Shown piece after piece: positions 1 to 7,213 of a stretch of 12,300 nt of DNA. Source of the DNA: JBBRWV01 sp038248985 (GTDB lineage: Bacteria; Planctomycetota; Phycisphaerae; WQYP01). The notes below the pieces were generated by a model. That model was given only the letters and a program-made list of their open reading frames with translations, was not told where the DNA came from and made no database searches. A program made the position numbers and the translations under genes. Positions within the stretch are counted from its first letter, which is position 1. The number at the start of each line of letters is the position of its first letter. Location of the stretch: NCBI GenBank assembly GCA_038248985.1, contig JBBRWV010000114.1, positions 1-12,300 of the forward strand, in the 5' to 3' direction.

Positions 1-53
1 ACCCTGCTTCGTGACGGTCGTGGGAGACCGAGGCACGATCGGTCGTGGGCCGG

Positions 54-106
54 CCGCCGCGTCCGCATGACTCCTCGCTCCGCTCGTCGTCACGCGGACG
101 CGGCGG
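54..106. repeat. Long GC-rich palindrome (hairpin)
   Basis: The 13-base arm CCGCCGCGTCCGC (54-66) is the exact reverse complement of 94-106. After one A/C mismatch the stem continues with TGAC/GTCA (68-71 with 89-92), leaving a loop of about 17 bases rich in CTC/CGCTC. No T-run follows on either side, so it is not a standard intrinsic terminator. It resembles the intergenic REP-type palindromes found in many bacteria, but whether it is repeated elsewhere in the genome cannot be seen from this window. Confidence 0.6.
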
Positions 107-160
107 GGGTAAGTAGACACGATGGAGGGAAGGTTGGCCATAGGCGTGGTTAACATACAA

Positions 161-354
161 GGCACGAGGGCACGAAGAGTGCCTATGAAATTGAGCCCGG
201 GGACTGCGTAGGGGCGGTCTCCGGGCTTTTTTGTTTAATGGATGGGTGGGATTTAGCCACGAAGGATTTTAACAACGAAGGCACGGAGGCACGAAGAGTG
301 CCTATGCGGTGGAGGCTGGGGATTGCGTATGGGGCGGTCTCCGGTTTTATTGTT
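161..354. repeat. Imperfect tandem duplication, period about 119-120 bp
   Basis: Two copies of a segment of about 75 bp lie at 161-234 and 280-354. They share CACGAAGAGTGCCTATG (171-187 and 290-306) and GGGGCGGTCTCCGG (211-224 and 331-344), with scattered differences between. Each copy begins with short GGCACGA-like units. The first copy contains an intact terminator hairpin. In the second the equivalent stem (316-323 with 337-344) survives only with wobble pairs and its T-run is interrupted, so the second looks like a decayed copy. The cause (duplication, or insertion of a dispersed intergenic repeat twice) is not visible. Confidence 0.6.
194..232 (+). terminator. Rho-independent terminator
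   Basis: The stem AGCCCGGGGAC (194-204) pairs with GTCTCCGGGCT (217-227) over 11 positions with a single G-T wobble and a 12-base loop, and is followed directly by a run of T (227-232). It would end a + strand transcript arriving from the left of the window. The identity of that upstream gene is unknown. Confidence 0.7.
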
Positions 355-388
355 GAGGGGATGGAGGACGGATTGCGGCGGGGGCTGC

Positions 389-417
389 TTCGACTTTTTT
401 GCTGGTCGACGTACAAT
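389..417 (+). promoter_or_regulatory. Candidate promoter of the DUF1015 gene
   Basis: TACAAT at 412-417 matches the -10 consensus in five of six positions and lies about 42 bases before the start codon at 460. The hexamer 17 bases upstream (389-394, TTCGAC) is a poor -35 box, so the call rests mainly on the -10 and its position downstream of the terminator copies. Confidence 0.3.
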
Positions 418-459
418 CCGGGGGTGGATTTTTTGAATTAGAAGACAGGGTGTGATTTT

Positions 460-1806
460 ATGGCGGTCATTTCTCCATTGCAGGCGATTCGGTATCCGGA
501 GGCGAAGCAGAGTGGGTTGATCGCGCCGCCGTACGATGTGCTGAGCGGTAAAGAGAAGTCGGCGATGCTGGCGAAGGACGGGCACAATGTGGTGGCGATT
601 GATTTGCCGCACATACCGCCGAAGGAGGCGGGTCCGGATGCGGCGTATGCGGCGGCGGGTCACACGCTGCAGACGTGGCTGGAGGCGGGGATTTTGAAGC
701 GGGATGCGAAGGCGGGATTGTATCCGTACCAGCAGACGTATTCGCATGGGGGGGTGACGTACAAGCGGCGGGGATTTTTTGCGCGGGTGCGGCTGGAGGA
801 GTTTTCGCCGGAGTCGATGATTCATCCGCATGAGCAGACGTTTTCGGGGCCGAAGGAAGACCGGTTGAAATTGATGCGGGCGACGAAGGCGAATTTGTCG
901 CCAGTGTTCGGGCTGTACGACGACGCGAGCAACGATGTGACGGACCTGCTGTTTGAGGCGGTGAAGCTGGAGCCGGCGCTGGCGACGGCGGAGTTGCCGA
1001 GTTTGGACGGGAAGAGCGCGGTGATATCGGAAGTGTGGCAGGTGACGGATGCGATGGTGATTCGTGACGTGCAGGTGATGATGGCATCGAAGCATATTTA
1101 TATTGCGGACGGGCATCATCGGTACGGGACGTGTTTGAATTATCGCGCGGAGTTGTCGGCGGCGGCGGGTACGCCATTGGTGGGGCATCATCCGGCGAAC
1201 TATGCGTTGTTTGTATTGATGGGGATGCAGGATCCGGGATTGATCATCCTGCCGACGCATCGGGTGTTGTCGGCGGCGAGCCTGGAGAATTTTTACCTGG
1301 AGAAGTTTATGGAGGCGGCGGGGGAGTTGATGGAGGTGGTGGAGACGAAGTTGCGTGGGGATTCGCTGGGCCGGCTGGAGCATGAGTTGAAGGGGTATGG
1401 GCTGCACGCGATGGGGGTGTACGATCCGGTGGAGGATGCGGCGGTGGTGATTCGGCCGCGGGCGGCGGATGCGCTGGCGCGGTATACGGACGATGAGAAG
1501 TTGCAGGGGAAATCGGCGGCTTGGCGGGGGTTGGATGTGGCGTTGTTGCAGCATCTGGTGTTGGAGCGGATTGTGGCGCCGAATTTTGTGCCGGAGGGGC
1601 GGCAGATGAGTTGGGCGTTTCCGCACGAGGCGCACGAGGTGACGGAGTTGTGTCGGAGCGGGCAGTACCGGGTGGGTTTTTTGTTGCAGCCGACGCCCTT
1701 GGAGGCGGTGCGGGATTTGTGCAATGCGAACGAGTTGATGCCGCAGAAGAGCACGTTTTTTTATCCGAAGCTGGCGACGGGGATGGTGATGAATTCGTTG
1801 GAGTGA
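460..1806 (+). CDS. DUF1015 (COG4198) family protein
   Basis: This 448-residue soluble protein belongs to the conserved DUF1015 family, whose biochemical role is not established to my knowledge. Family hallmarks visible are the N-terminal IAPPYDVLS (residues 21-29), HPHEQT (122-127) followed by a KEDRLKLMRATKANLSP segment, the highly conserved ADGHHRY (216-222), and PTHR (265-268). The histidine- and acid-rich motifs suggest a metal- or phosphate-binding site, but that is inference. No signal peptide or membrane segment is seen. The length is normal for the family, so the gene appears intact. The ATG at 460 has AGGG at 447-450 nine bases upstream. In other genomes such genes are often near serine-biosynthesis genes; none is visible here. 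Codons end strongly in G, as in the other native + strand genes. Confidence 0.9.
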   Translation: MAVISPLQAIRYPEAKQSGLIAPPYDVLSGKEKSAMLAKDGHNVVAIDLPHIPPKEAGPDAAYAAAGHTLQTWLEAGILKRDAKAGLYPYQQTYSHGGVTYKRRGFFARVRLEEFSPESMIHPHEQTFSGPKEDRLKLMRATKANLSPVFGLYDDASNDVTDLLFEAVKLEPALATAELPSLDGKSAVISEVWQVTDAMVIRDVQVMMASKHIYIADGHHRYGTCLNYRAELSAAAGTPLVGHHPANYALFVLMGMQDPGLIILPTHRVLSAASLENFYLEKFMEAAGELMEVVETKLRGDSLGRLEHELKGYGLHAMGVYDPVEDAAVVIRPRAADALARYTDDEKLQGKSAAWRGLDVALLQHLVLERIVAPNFVPEGRQMSWAFPHEAHEVTELCRSGQYRVGFLLQPTPLEAVRDLCNANELMPQKSTFFYPKLATGMVMNSLE

Positions 1807-1812
1807 GTTTGG

Positions 1813-1832
1813 TATACTCCATGTATGTGAGG
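1813..1832 (+). promoter_or_regulatory. Possible promoter/operator and ribosome site of the toxin-antitoxin pair
   Basis: The 33-base gap after the DUF1015 stop holds TATACT (1813-1818), a good -10-like hexamer without a clear -35, then a small inverted repeat ATAC-TCCAT-GTAT (1814-1826). GAGG (1829-1832) sits seven bases before the ATG at 1840. Antitoxins of this type normally bind inverted repeats over their own promoter, so the overlap of -10 and repeat fits autoregulation, but this is inference from a short motif. Confidence 0.35.
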
Positions 1833-1839
1833 TGTGAAT

Positions 1840-2076
1840 ATGACGACGATTCATGTTGAGATTGACGAATCGCTATTGAAAAAGGTTCAAGAACGAGCAA
1901 CAGAAACCGGTGTCTCGGTTCAAGAATTAATACGTCAAACGTTGATCAAGAGTTGCGCAACGGATCCTGAGCGATGGTACAAGGATCTGGTTGAAGCTAC
2001 GGAGCGGCTGGGGGGAAATTCAGGTGCATGGAAATGGAATCGCGAGGAGCTATATGACCGCAAGGTACTTCGTTGA
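1840..2076 (+). CDS. Ribbon-helix-helix antitoxin (VapB-like)
   Basis: This 78-residue protein starts with a short beta-strand (TTIHVEID, residues 2-9), followed by two predicted helices (about 10-24 and 27-39). That is the ribbon-helix-helix DNA-binding layout of CopG/VapB-type antitoxins. The tail (about residues 45-78, with WKWNREELYD near the end) would be the flexible part that binds and masks the toxin. I chose the ATG at 1840 because GAGG lies seven bases upstream; a GTG at 1834 is the alternative. It overlaps the toxin start by 23 bases, so the pair is translationally coupled. The expected role is to neutralise the PIN toxin and repress the operon. Base composition is more AT-rich and less G-skewed than the flanking genes, which suggests acquisition by transfer. 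Confidence 0.75.
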   Translation: MTTIHVEIDESLLKKVQERATETGVSVQELIRQTLIKSCATDPERWYKDLVEATERLGGNSGAWKWNREELYDRKVLR

Positions 2077-2497
2077 CTCTAACATTCTGATTTATCTGTA
2101 CGATCATTCATTTCCGGAGAAGCGAAGGAAAGCTATGGATACAGTGGGGTGGTTGATTCAGGTACCTGGGTCGATGGTCATTTCGGCGCAGGTGCTGAGC
2201 GAGTTGTGCAATGTGACTACGCGCAAAATGAAATTATCCCCTGTGGACATTGAGGTGGAAGTACAGCGATTTTCACAGTTTGTAGCATTTGGTGCGGATA
2301 TTGATCTGGTACTTGAATCGCTTCGATTGATGGGTGTGACGAGTATCTCGTTCTTTGATGCGATGATCGTCGCGTCTGCTCGGCGAGCCAACTGCGAGGT
2401 TTTACTTACAGAAGATTTGAATGATGGTCAGGTGATCAGCGGGGTGAGGGTGGTAAATCCATTTAATCCTGCAAATCGGGAATTGCTGGGTGTTTGA
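2054..2497 (+). CDS. PIN-domain ribonuclease toxin (VapC-like)
   Basis: This 147-residue PIN-domain protein is the presumed toxin partner of the preceding antitoxin. VapC-type enzymes are Mg2+-dependent RNases that typically cleave tRNA or rRNA. The four acidic positions of the active site are all present: D8 in FVDSN, E50 in LSELCN, D102 in FFDAMIVASA and D121 (or D124) in LLTEDLND. The enzyme should therefore be catalytically intact. The ATG at 2054 is preferred because GAGGAG (2043-2048) lies five bases before it; the frame is open further upstream to 1991, but that part overlaps the antitoxin. The target cannot be inferred from the sequence. Codon use is less G-biased than in the neighbouring genes, as for the antitoxin. 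Confidence 0.85.
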   Translation: MTARYFVDSNILIYLYDHSFPEKRRKAMDTVGWLIQVPGSMVISAQVLSELCNVTTRKMKLSPVDIEVEVQRFSQFVAFGADIDLVLESLRLMGVTSISFFDAMIVASARRANCEVLLTEDLNDGQVISGVRVVNPFNPANRELLGV

Positions 2498-2584
2498 ATT
2501 GCGTTGTGAGTAAGGGGAAAGGGCGAGATCTTCCCGTGGTGTCAATTCAGGGTTGCAGGATAGTGTGCTAAGGGGGACGGAGGG

Positions 2585-3784
2585 TTAGCGGTCGAAGCGG
2601 AAGAGGGGGGCGTCATCGGTGGGGCGTTGGAGGAAGGCGTCGCGGAGGAGTTCGGCGGCGATGAGGCTGAAGAGGATACCGTTGCCGCCGTAGCCGAGGG
2701 CGAAGAGGCCGTGGGGGAATTGGCGGGAGGGGCCAATGTAGGGGAGGCCATCGGGGGTTTGGGCGAAGGTGCCGGCCCAGGCGAATTGGGGAGTGATGGG
2801 GATGTGGGGAAAGAGGGCGGAGAATTTTTGCGTGAGGGCGGCGATTTTTTGGGGGAGGAGGGCGTCGCGTAGGGCGGGGTCGTTGTGCGGGATGTCTTCG
2901 CCGCCGATGATGGCGCGGGAGTCAGCGGTGGTGCGGGCGTAAAGGTAGGGGCGAGCGGATTCCCAGATCAGGCAGTGATGGTACCAGCCGGGGGCGGGGG
3001 AGAGGGGCTGGGTGACGAGGGCGAAGGTGGTGTGGAGTTGGACGTGGAGGCGGAGAAATTCGGGGGTTTCGTAGCCGGTGGCGAAGACGATTTTTTTAGC
3101 GCGGATGGCGAAGCCGGTATTGGTGCGGAGGGTGACACCGGCATCATCGGGAAGGTATTGGACGGCGGCGGTTTCGGCGAAGAGGGCAAGGCCGCGGCGG
3201 TGGGCGTTGACGAGGAGTTGTCGGGCGAATTGATAGGGGTCTATTTCGAGGGCCAAAGGGGAGAGGAGGGCGGCGGGGCGGGTGAACGAGAAGCGCTCGG
3301 TGATCTGGGCCGGGGAGAGGAGTTCGAGGGAAATACCGCAGGCCTGGCGGGCTTGCCACTCTTGTTCGAAGTCGGCGGATTCATGGGGATGGGCGGCGAG
3401 GAAGAGACTTTCTTTGGCGGTTAGATCGCAGGAGATTTTTTGAGTTTCGATGAGGTAGCGGATTTTGTGGAGGGCTTGGAAGCAGAGTTGGTAGGCGCGG
3501 AAGGCAGGTTTTCGGCCGAAGGTTTTTATGAGGTCGCAGAGGGAGGCGTCGAGTTCGTATTGGAGGAGTCCGGTGCTGGCGGAGGTGCTGCCGTGGCAGA
3601 GTGGGCCGCGGTCGATGAGGACGGTTTCGATGCCGGCGTCGATGAGGTGATGGGCGACGAGTGCGCCGGTGACGCCACCGCCGATGATGGCGACGGCGCA
3701 ATGGAGGTCATGGTCGAGTGGGGGAAAGACGAGGGGGGAGGGGTCGAGGCGCATCCAGAAAGTGGAGTTGGATTTGAGGTCCAT
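2585..3784 (-). CDS. FAD-dependent oxidoreductase, DAO/glycine oxidase family
   Basis: This 399-residue flavoprotein has the DAO fold. An N-terminal dinucleotide-binding motif GGGVTG (residues 35-40) ends its second strand with an acidic residue in TVLIDRG (D58), as expected for binding the ADP-ribose of FAD. STSASTGLLQ (66-75) corresponds to the second FAD-contact segment. The C-terminal block DGLPYIGPS followed by FALGYGGNGILFS is the typical FAD-closing motif. Members oxidise amines, amino acids or glycine using oxygen or another acceptor, but the substrate here cannot be told. It lacks a C-terminal Rieske domain and any signal peptide. The ATG at 3784 has AAGG six bases upstream. It converges with the toxin gene (87-base gap) and diverges from the VWA protein. 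Confidence 0.87.
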   Translation of the reverse strand: MDLKSNSTFWMRLDPSPLVFPPLDHDLHCAVAIIGGGVTGALVAHHLIDAGIETVLIDRGPLCHGSTSASTGLLQYELDASLCDLIKTFGRKPAFRAYQLCFQALHKIRYLIETQKISCDLTAKESLFLAAHPHESADFEQEWQARQACGISLELLSPAQITERFSFTRPAALLSPLALEIDPYQFARQLLVNAHRRGLALFAETAAVQYLPDDAGVTLRTNTGFAIRAKKIVFATGYETPEFLRLHVQLHTTFALVTQPLSPAPGWYHHCLIWESARPYLYARTTADSRAIIGGEDIPHNDPALRDALLPQKIAALTQKFSALFPHIPITPQFAWAGTFAQTPDGLPYIGPSRQFPHGLFALGYGGNGILFSLIAAELLRDAFLQRPTDDAPLFRFDR

Positions 3785-3837
3785 AGAGGGCCTTGTCGAG
3801 GGGACAGGAGGAGGCAGAGTGCGGTTGGTACGGGGTA

Positions 3838-3843
3838 ATTATA
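3838..3843 (-). promoter_or_regulatory. Candidate -10 box for the FAD oxidoreductase gene
   Basis: The - strand reads a perfect TATAAT here, about 54 bases before the start codon at 3784, in the 169-base gap between two divergent genes. The best -35 candidates at 16-18 bases (around 3861-3867) are weak, so recognition by the main sigma factor is likely but not assured. Confidence 0.45.
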
Positions 3844-3953
3844 GCGCGTAAAAGGTGGGCAGAGGAATGGCGGGGAGGAAAGTGCGTTATGACTGGGGAA
3901 GGATATGCGGATAGGATGGCGTGATCTTCACGAATGAGTGATGGCTGGATGAG

Positions 3954-6500
3954 TTGATGAGTACAATCGCTGCAATGCAACTGGAGTTTCTGGGGCAGAC
4001 CCTGTGGTGGGCGGGAGTGGTGGGAGTTACGGGGTTGGCTTTGCTGCTCTATGCGGGGTTGTTGTTGCGGGAAGGGATGCGGGAGAGCGGGGCGGGATTT
4101 AGCGCGGGGAGTGGTGTGGAGGAGCGGGTGAGGGTATTTGGTATGCCGTTGATGGGGGCGGCGGTGGTGGCGGGGTTGGCGAGTTTAGCACTGACGCCGC
4201 TGGTTTTTTTGCTGGGGGAGACGCGGGGGAGTTTGCTGGCGGCGGGGTGGACATTTTTGATTTTGATGGTGGGGACTTATTTGTTTTACAAGCGGGTGTT
4301 TCGACACATGCCGCGGTTTCGGCGGTGGATGCTTTTGGGATTGCGGGGCGGGGCGATGGGGTTGGTGGTGATGTTGTTGTTTCAGCCCTTGCTGGCGTTT
4401 GTGAAAGCGCCGGATACGCGGCAGAAGTTGTCGATCGTGGTGGATGCGTCGGAGTCGATGAGCATTGGGGATCAGCCGAACGAGCCGAACCGTTATCGGC
4501 AAAGCGTGCTGGCAGTGCGGGGGACGCTGGTACCGCGGTTGAGCGAGCATTATGACCTGCAAGTTTTTGTGTATGACGGGAAGCATGGTTCAGCGTTGAA
4601 GAGCGGGGAGGAGTTGGAGGCGATTTCGCCGAACGGGAAGACGACGGATTTGCCGGTGGCGGTGGGGTTGGGGACGAGCAGTGGGGCGGCGCAGACGATT
4701 TTGTTTTCGGATGGGATACACAATGGGCCGGCGGCGGTGGCGGCGGGGATGAGCGCGACGGGGGGCGGGGTGGTGCCGGTGCATACGGTGCGGGTGGGAT
4801 CATCGGTGACGGAGCCCGCGACGGTGCCGGACATTGCGGTGGTGGGGGTGGAGGGGCCGCAGACGGCGACGGTGAACAATGGGGTGGTGCTGACGGCGTC
4901 GATCAAGAGCACGGCGATGAGCGATCGGACGGTGCGGGTGATATTGCGCGGGGTGAAGGGGCAGGGGTCAGGGGCCAGCAATGGGGGAAGTGACGAGGTG
5001 CTGGATGAGCAGCGGGTGGTTTTGCGAAGCGGGCCGACGCCGCAGACGGTACAGTTGAAGTTTACGCCGGAGAAGGTGGGGAGGATGGTGGTGAAGGTGA
5101 GCGTGCCGGTGGATCCGGGGGAGCGGAGCGATGCGAACAATATGCAGGAGTATCCGCTTCTGGTGACGGATTCGAAGTTGGCGGTGTTGTATGTGGAGGG
5201 GCGGGTGCGGCCGGAGGTGGGGCCGTTGCGGAGGACGCTGGAGCAGGATCCGAATATTTCGGCGATCAGCATGGTGCAGACGCAGGCGGGGAAGTTTGAG
5301 TTGCGGGGGGTGAAGGAGGGGGATGATTTGAAGGGGTTGCCGACGACGCTGGCGCAGTGGAAGCGATTCAAGGTGATTATTCTGGGGGATTTGGATGCGA
5401 CGTTTTTGAATGGGCAGCAGTTGAAGGATGTGGAGCAGGCGGTGCGGGAGGGGGCGGGGTTATTGATGATCGGGGGGCAGAATAGTTTTGCGTCGGGGGG
5501 CTGGGGGAAGACGGTGCTGGCGACGGCGTTGCCGGTGGGGTTGGAGAAGGTGGAGCCGGCGCAGATCAATGCGAAGTTTGTGCCGCAGTTGACGGCGACG
5601 GGCGCGGTGCATCCGATATTTCGGAACATCGCGACGTATTTTATCGGGACGGATGGGAGCAAGGCGGCGTTGCTGCTGCCGGATTTGTCGGGATGTGTGG
5701 CGTTGGGGAAGGCGCGGGCGGGGGCGACGGTGCTGGCGGTGCATCCGACGGCGAAGGTGAATGGGGAGGCGGCGATTGTGCTGGCGGTGCAGCAGTATGG
5801 GAAGGGTCGGAGCGCGGCGTTTGCGGCGGACACGACATGGAATTGGAATTTGTCTTTGCGGGGGATGGGGAAGGATTCGCCGTACAATCGGTTTTGGGGG
5901 CAGATGGTGCGGTGGTTGGCGAGCCAGGAGGATTTGCAGAAGAAGAGCGGGCCGTCGGTGACGGCGATGATACCGAAGGAGCGTTACGAGGCGGGGGAGG
6001 CGGTGATGCTGCGGGCGGCGGTGACGGATAAGGATGGACAGTCGACGGCGTACGCGGGGGTGTGGGCGGATGTGGAGATGCCGAACGGGAAGACGGTGAA
6101 GGTGCCGCTGGCGGCGGTGGCGGAGCAGGTGGGGATGTATGAGGCGACGTATCGGCCGCAGTTTGCGGGGGTGTTCAAGGTGATGTTTCATGCGGGGAAG
6201 GAGGGGTTGGATCTGGGGAAGGATGGGAGCGGGTTTTCGGTTTTGCAGGCGGCGGGCGAGGGGGCGGTGCTGGCGGCGCAGCCGGCGACGTTGCACGAGA
6301 TTTCGACGATGACGGGAGGGAGTTACGTGGAGTTGAGCGGAGTGGGGGCGTTGGCGGATCGGTTGGTGGCGAGCGTGCCGACGGGGGCGGTGGCAGAGAA
6401 ACGGACGGTGCGGTTGTTTCATTTTCGAGGTTTCTTTTTGGTGGTGGTGGTGATGCTGGGGGCAGAAATATTTTTGCGTAGGAAGTGGCAGTTGCAGTGA
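3954..6500 (+). CDS. Large membrane protein with VWA and GATase1-like domains
   Basis: This 848-residue protein has four predicted N-terminal membrane segments (about residues 17-38, 64-87, 94-113 and 126-150). A von Willebrand A domain follows, with an intact MIDAS metal site: D164-x-S166-x-S168, T230/T231 and D253 in ILFSDG. A beta-rich region (about 290-400) precedes a class I glutamine-amidotransferase-like domain (about 409-635; ILGDLDA, then MIGGQNSFASGGWG). That domain shows no nucleophilic cysteine, so it is probably a binding module rather than an amidase. An Ig-like region and a final membrane helix (about 820-842) end the protein. Relatives in planctomycetes usually sit with MoxR ATPase, DUF58 and BatA-type genes; none is adjacent here. 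The start is uncertain: TTG 3954, ATG 3957 or ATG 3975, and none has a clear Shine-Dalgarno sequence. The likely role is an envelope-associated complex or chaperone-like function. Confidence 0.85.
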   Translation: MMSTIAAMQLEFLGQTLWWAGVVGVTGLALLLYAGLLLREGMRESGAGFSAGSGVEERVRVFGMPLMGAAVVAGLASLALTPLVFLLGETRGSLLAAGWTFLILMVGTYLFYKRVFRHMPRFRRWMLLGLRGGAMGLVVMLLFQPLLAFVKAPDTRQKLSIVVDASESMSIGDQPNEPNRYRQSVLAVRGTLVPRLSEHYDLQVFVYDGKHGSALKSGEELEAISPNGKTTDLPVAVGLGTSSGAAQTILFSDGIHNGPAAVAAGMSATGGGVVPVHTVRVGSSVTEPATVPDIAVVGVEGPQTATVNNGVVLTASIKSTAMSDRTVRVILRGVKGQGSGASNGGSDEVLDEQRVVLRSGPTPQTVQLKFTPEKVGRMVVKVSVPVDPGERSDANNMQEYPLLVTDSKLAVLYVEGRVRPEVGPLRRTLEQDPNISAISMVQTQAGKFELRGVKEGDDLKGLPTTLAQWKRFKVIILGDLDATFLNGQQLKDVEQAVREGAGLLMIGGQNSFASGGWGKTVLATALPVGLEKVEPAQINAKFVPQLTATGAVHPIFRNIATYFIGTDGSKAALLLPDLSGCVALGKARAGATVLAVHPTAKVNGEAAIVLAVQQYGKGRSAAFAADTTWNWNLSLRGMGKDSPYNRFWGQMVRWLASQEDLQKKSGPSVTAMIPKERYEAGEAVMLRAAVTDKDGQSTAYAGVWADVEMPNGKTVKVPLAAVAEQVGMYEATYRPQFAGVFKVMFHAGKEGLDLGKDGSGFSVLQAAGEGAVLAAQPATLHEISTMTGGSYVELSGVGALADRLVASVPTGAVAEKRTVRLFHFRGFFLVVVVMLGAEIFLRRKWQLQ

Positions 6501-6736
6501 GGGTATGTTGGGGGAGTTTGGGGTTGCCAGGGCGGAATGGCTTTTTGGGGTGGTGGGGTGGGAATTGGGGGGAGGGGACGGGTGGGTAAAATTTTGCAGA
6601 AATTTCAGGCTGGCGCGCAGGAATGGAGCAATTACTCCGTATATATAGATGACAACGGGATTTTGCCTTGCGCGATGAGCTGGGCGGCAACGGGATGCAA
6701 CGGGACTGCGGTGAGACGCGCACACGGGCTTACGCA

Positions 6737-6882
6737 GCCCCGCCGCATCGAAGCACGTGGAAGCAACAGGAAAGGCGCTGGAGAAGATTCTGAAGAGGCA
6801 TTTTGACGGCGATTGAGAGACCCCCGTGAGAATGCTACTGAAGAGTCTTCGCAATCGGCCGCGTGTTTCGATGCGACGGGGC
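6737..6882. other. Long rod-shaped inverted repeat, candidate structured RNA
   Basis: The outer arms 6737-6757 and 6862-6882 pair over 21 positions with one C/A mismatch and one G-T wobble. Inside, 6783-6809 and 6824-6850 form a second, in-register helix. It has GAAGATTCT pairing with AGAGTCTTC (one wobble), a tandem G-A/A-G mismatch (6792-6793 with 6840-6841), GGCATTTT pairing with AGAATGCT, and ACGG pairing with CCGT, closed by a 14-base loop. The two helices are separated by an asymmetric bubble. A closing stem, bubble and long terminal hairpin is a form seen in regulatory RNAs such as 6S RNA, but I find no sequence signature of a known family. The strand of transcription is unknown, and a mobile palindromic repeat is the main alternative. 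Confidence 0.5.
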
Positions 6883-7173
6883 GGGGGAGGAAGTTGGGCA
6901 GATGGGGGGTTGGTGGTTGGGAGGCTAGCGGGGGAAAAGGGTGCGGGCGGGGTGCATGGCAGGGAGTGCGTACCATTCTTTTTCGTGGCTGGATGGAGCA
7001 AGAGAATGTTGTGTGGGACGGGTTGGGGAGACGGGTGGAGCGGGGGGGCGGAGATATTTCATTACAGATAATTCATATCAGGCTGTGGGGGTTGGCGAGA
7101 AACGGGCGGAGGGGGTTAGGGGAGAAGTTGGGGGGGTGAGGAGGCGGGTTCAGGCGCGCGGGCGAAATCAAAC

Positions 7174-7213
7174 TTTGCTCTGACTATTTTGCGCTGTGCA
7201 TTTTGCTCTGACT
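7174..7213 (+). repeat. 12-base direct repeat upstream of the rpiA-like gene
   Basis: TTTGCTCTGACT occurs exactly at 7174-7185 and 7202-7213, 28 bases apart. The second copy overlaps the likely -35 box of the downstream gene, so the pair could be a regulator site, although a simple duplication without function is equally possible. Confidence 0.5.

Larger units (their letters stand above)
1..459. other. Gene-poor leader region before the DUF1015 gene
   Basis: I see no convincing protein-coding gene here. A frame open from base 1 to a TAA at 151-153 exists, but it is arginine- and histidine-rich and crosses a long palindrome, so I do not believe it. The stretch holds a palindrome (54-106), two related copies of a segment of about 75 bp (161-234 and 280-354), an intrinsic terminator in the first copy and a candidate promoter near 389-417. 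A shorter direct repeat, GGTCGTGGG, occurs at 16-24 and 41-49. Confidence 0.6.

Noticed and set aside
1..153. Open frame from the window edge to TAA at 151-153
   Set aside because: It runs through a perfect palindrome, is dominated by Arg, His and Gly and matches no family I know. Other frames across the same palindrome are equally open, so this is not evidence of a gene end.
281..300. CRISPR-like array made of the GGCACGA units
   Set aside because: Only a few short degenerate units with no regular spacers and no cas genes in the window.
253..1854. Long - strand open frame (533 codons) opposite the DUF1015 gene
   Set aside because: Arginine/histidine/proline-rich product with no family features. 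It is the expected shadow of a G-rich gene with strong codon bias, and the opposite strand carries an unmistakable DUF1015 protein.
4550..5887. 445-codon - strand open frame inside the VWA protein gene
   Set aside because: Ser/Thr/Pro/Cys-rich low-complexity product that mirrors the codons of the + strand gene. No ribosome site or domain.
6526..6546. GCCA...TGGC followed by TTTTT after the VWA gene as a terminator
   Set aside because: Only four base pairs with an eight-base loop; too weak to call.
5460..7001. 513-codon - strand frame reaching into the gene-free region
   Set aside because: Most of it is antisense to the VWA gene and its sequence is basic and repetitive. The part in the gene-free region (6501-7001) has no recognisable motifs.
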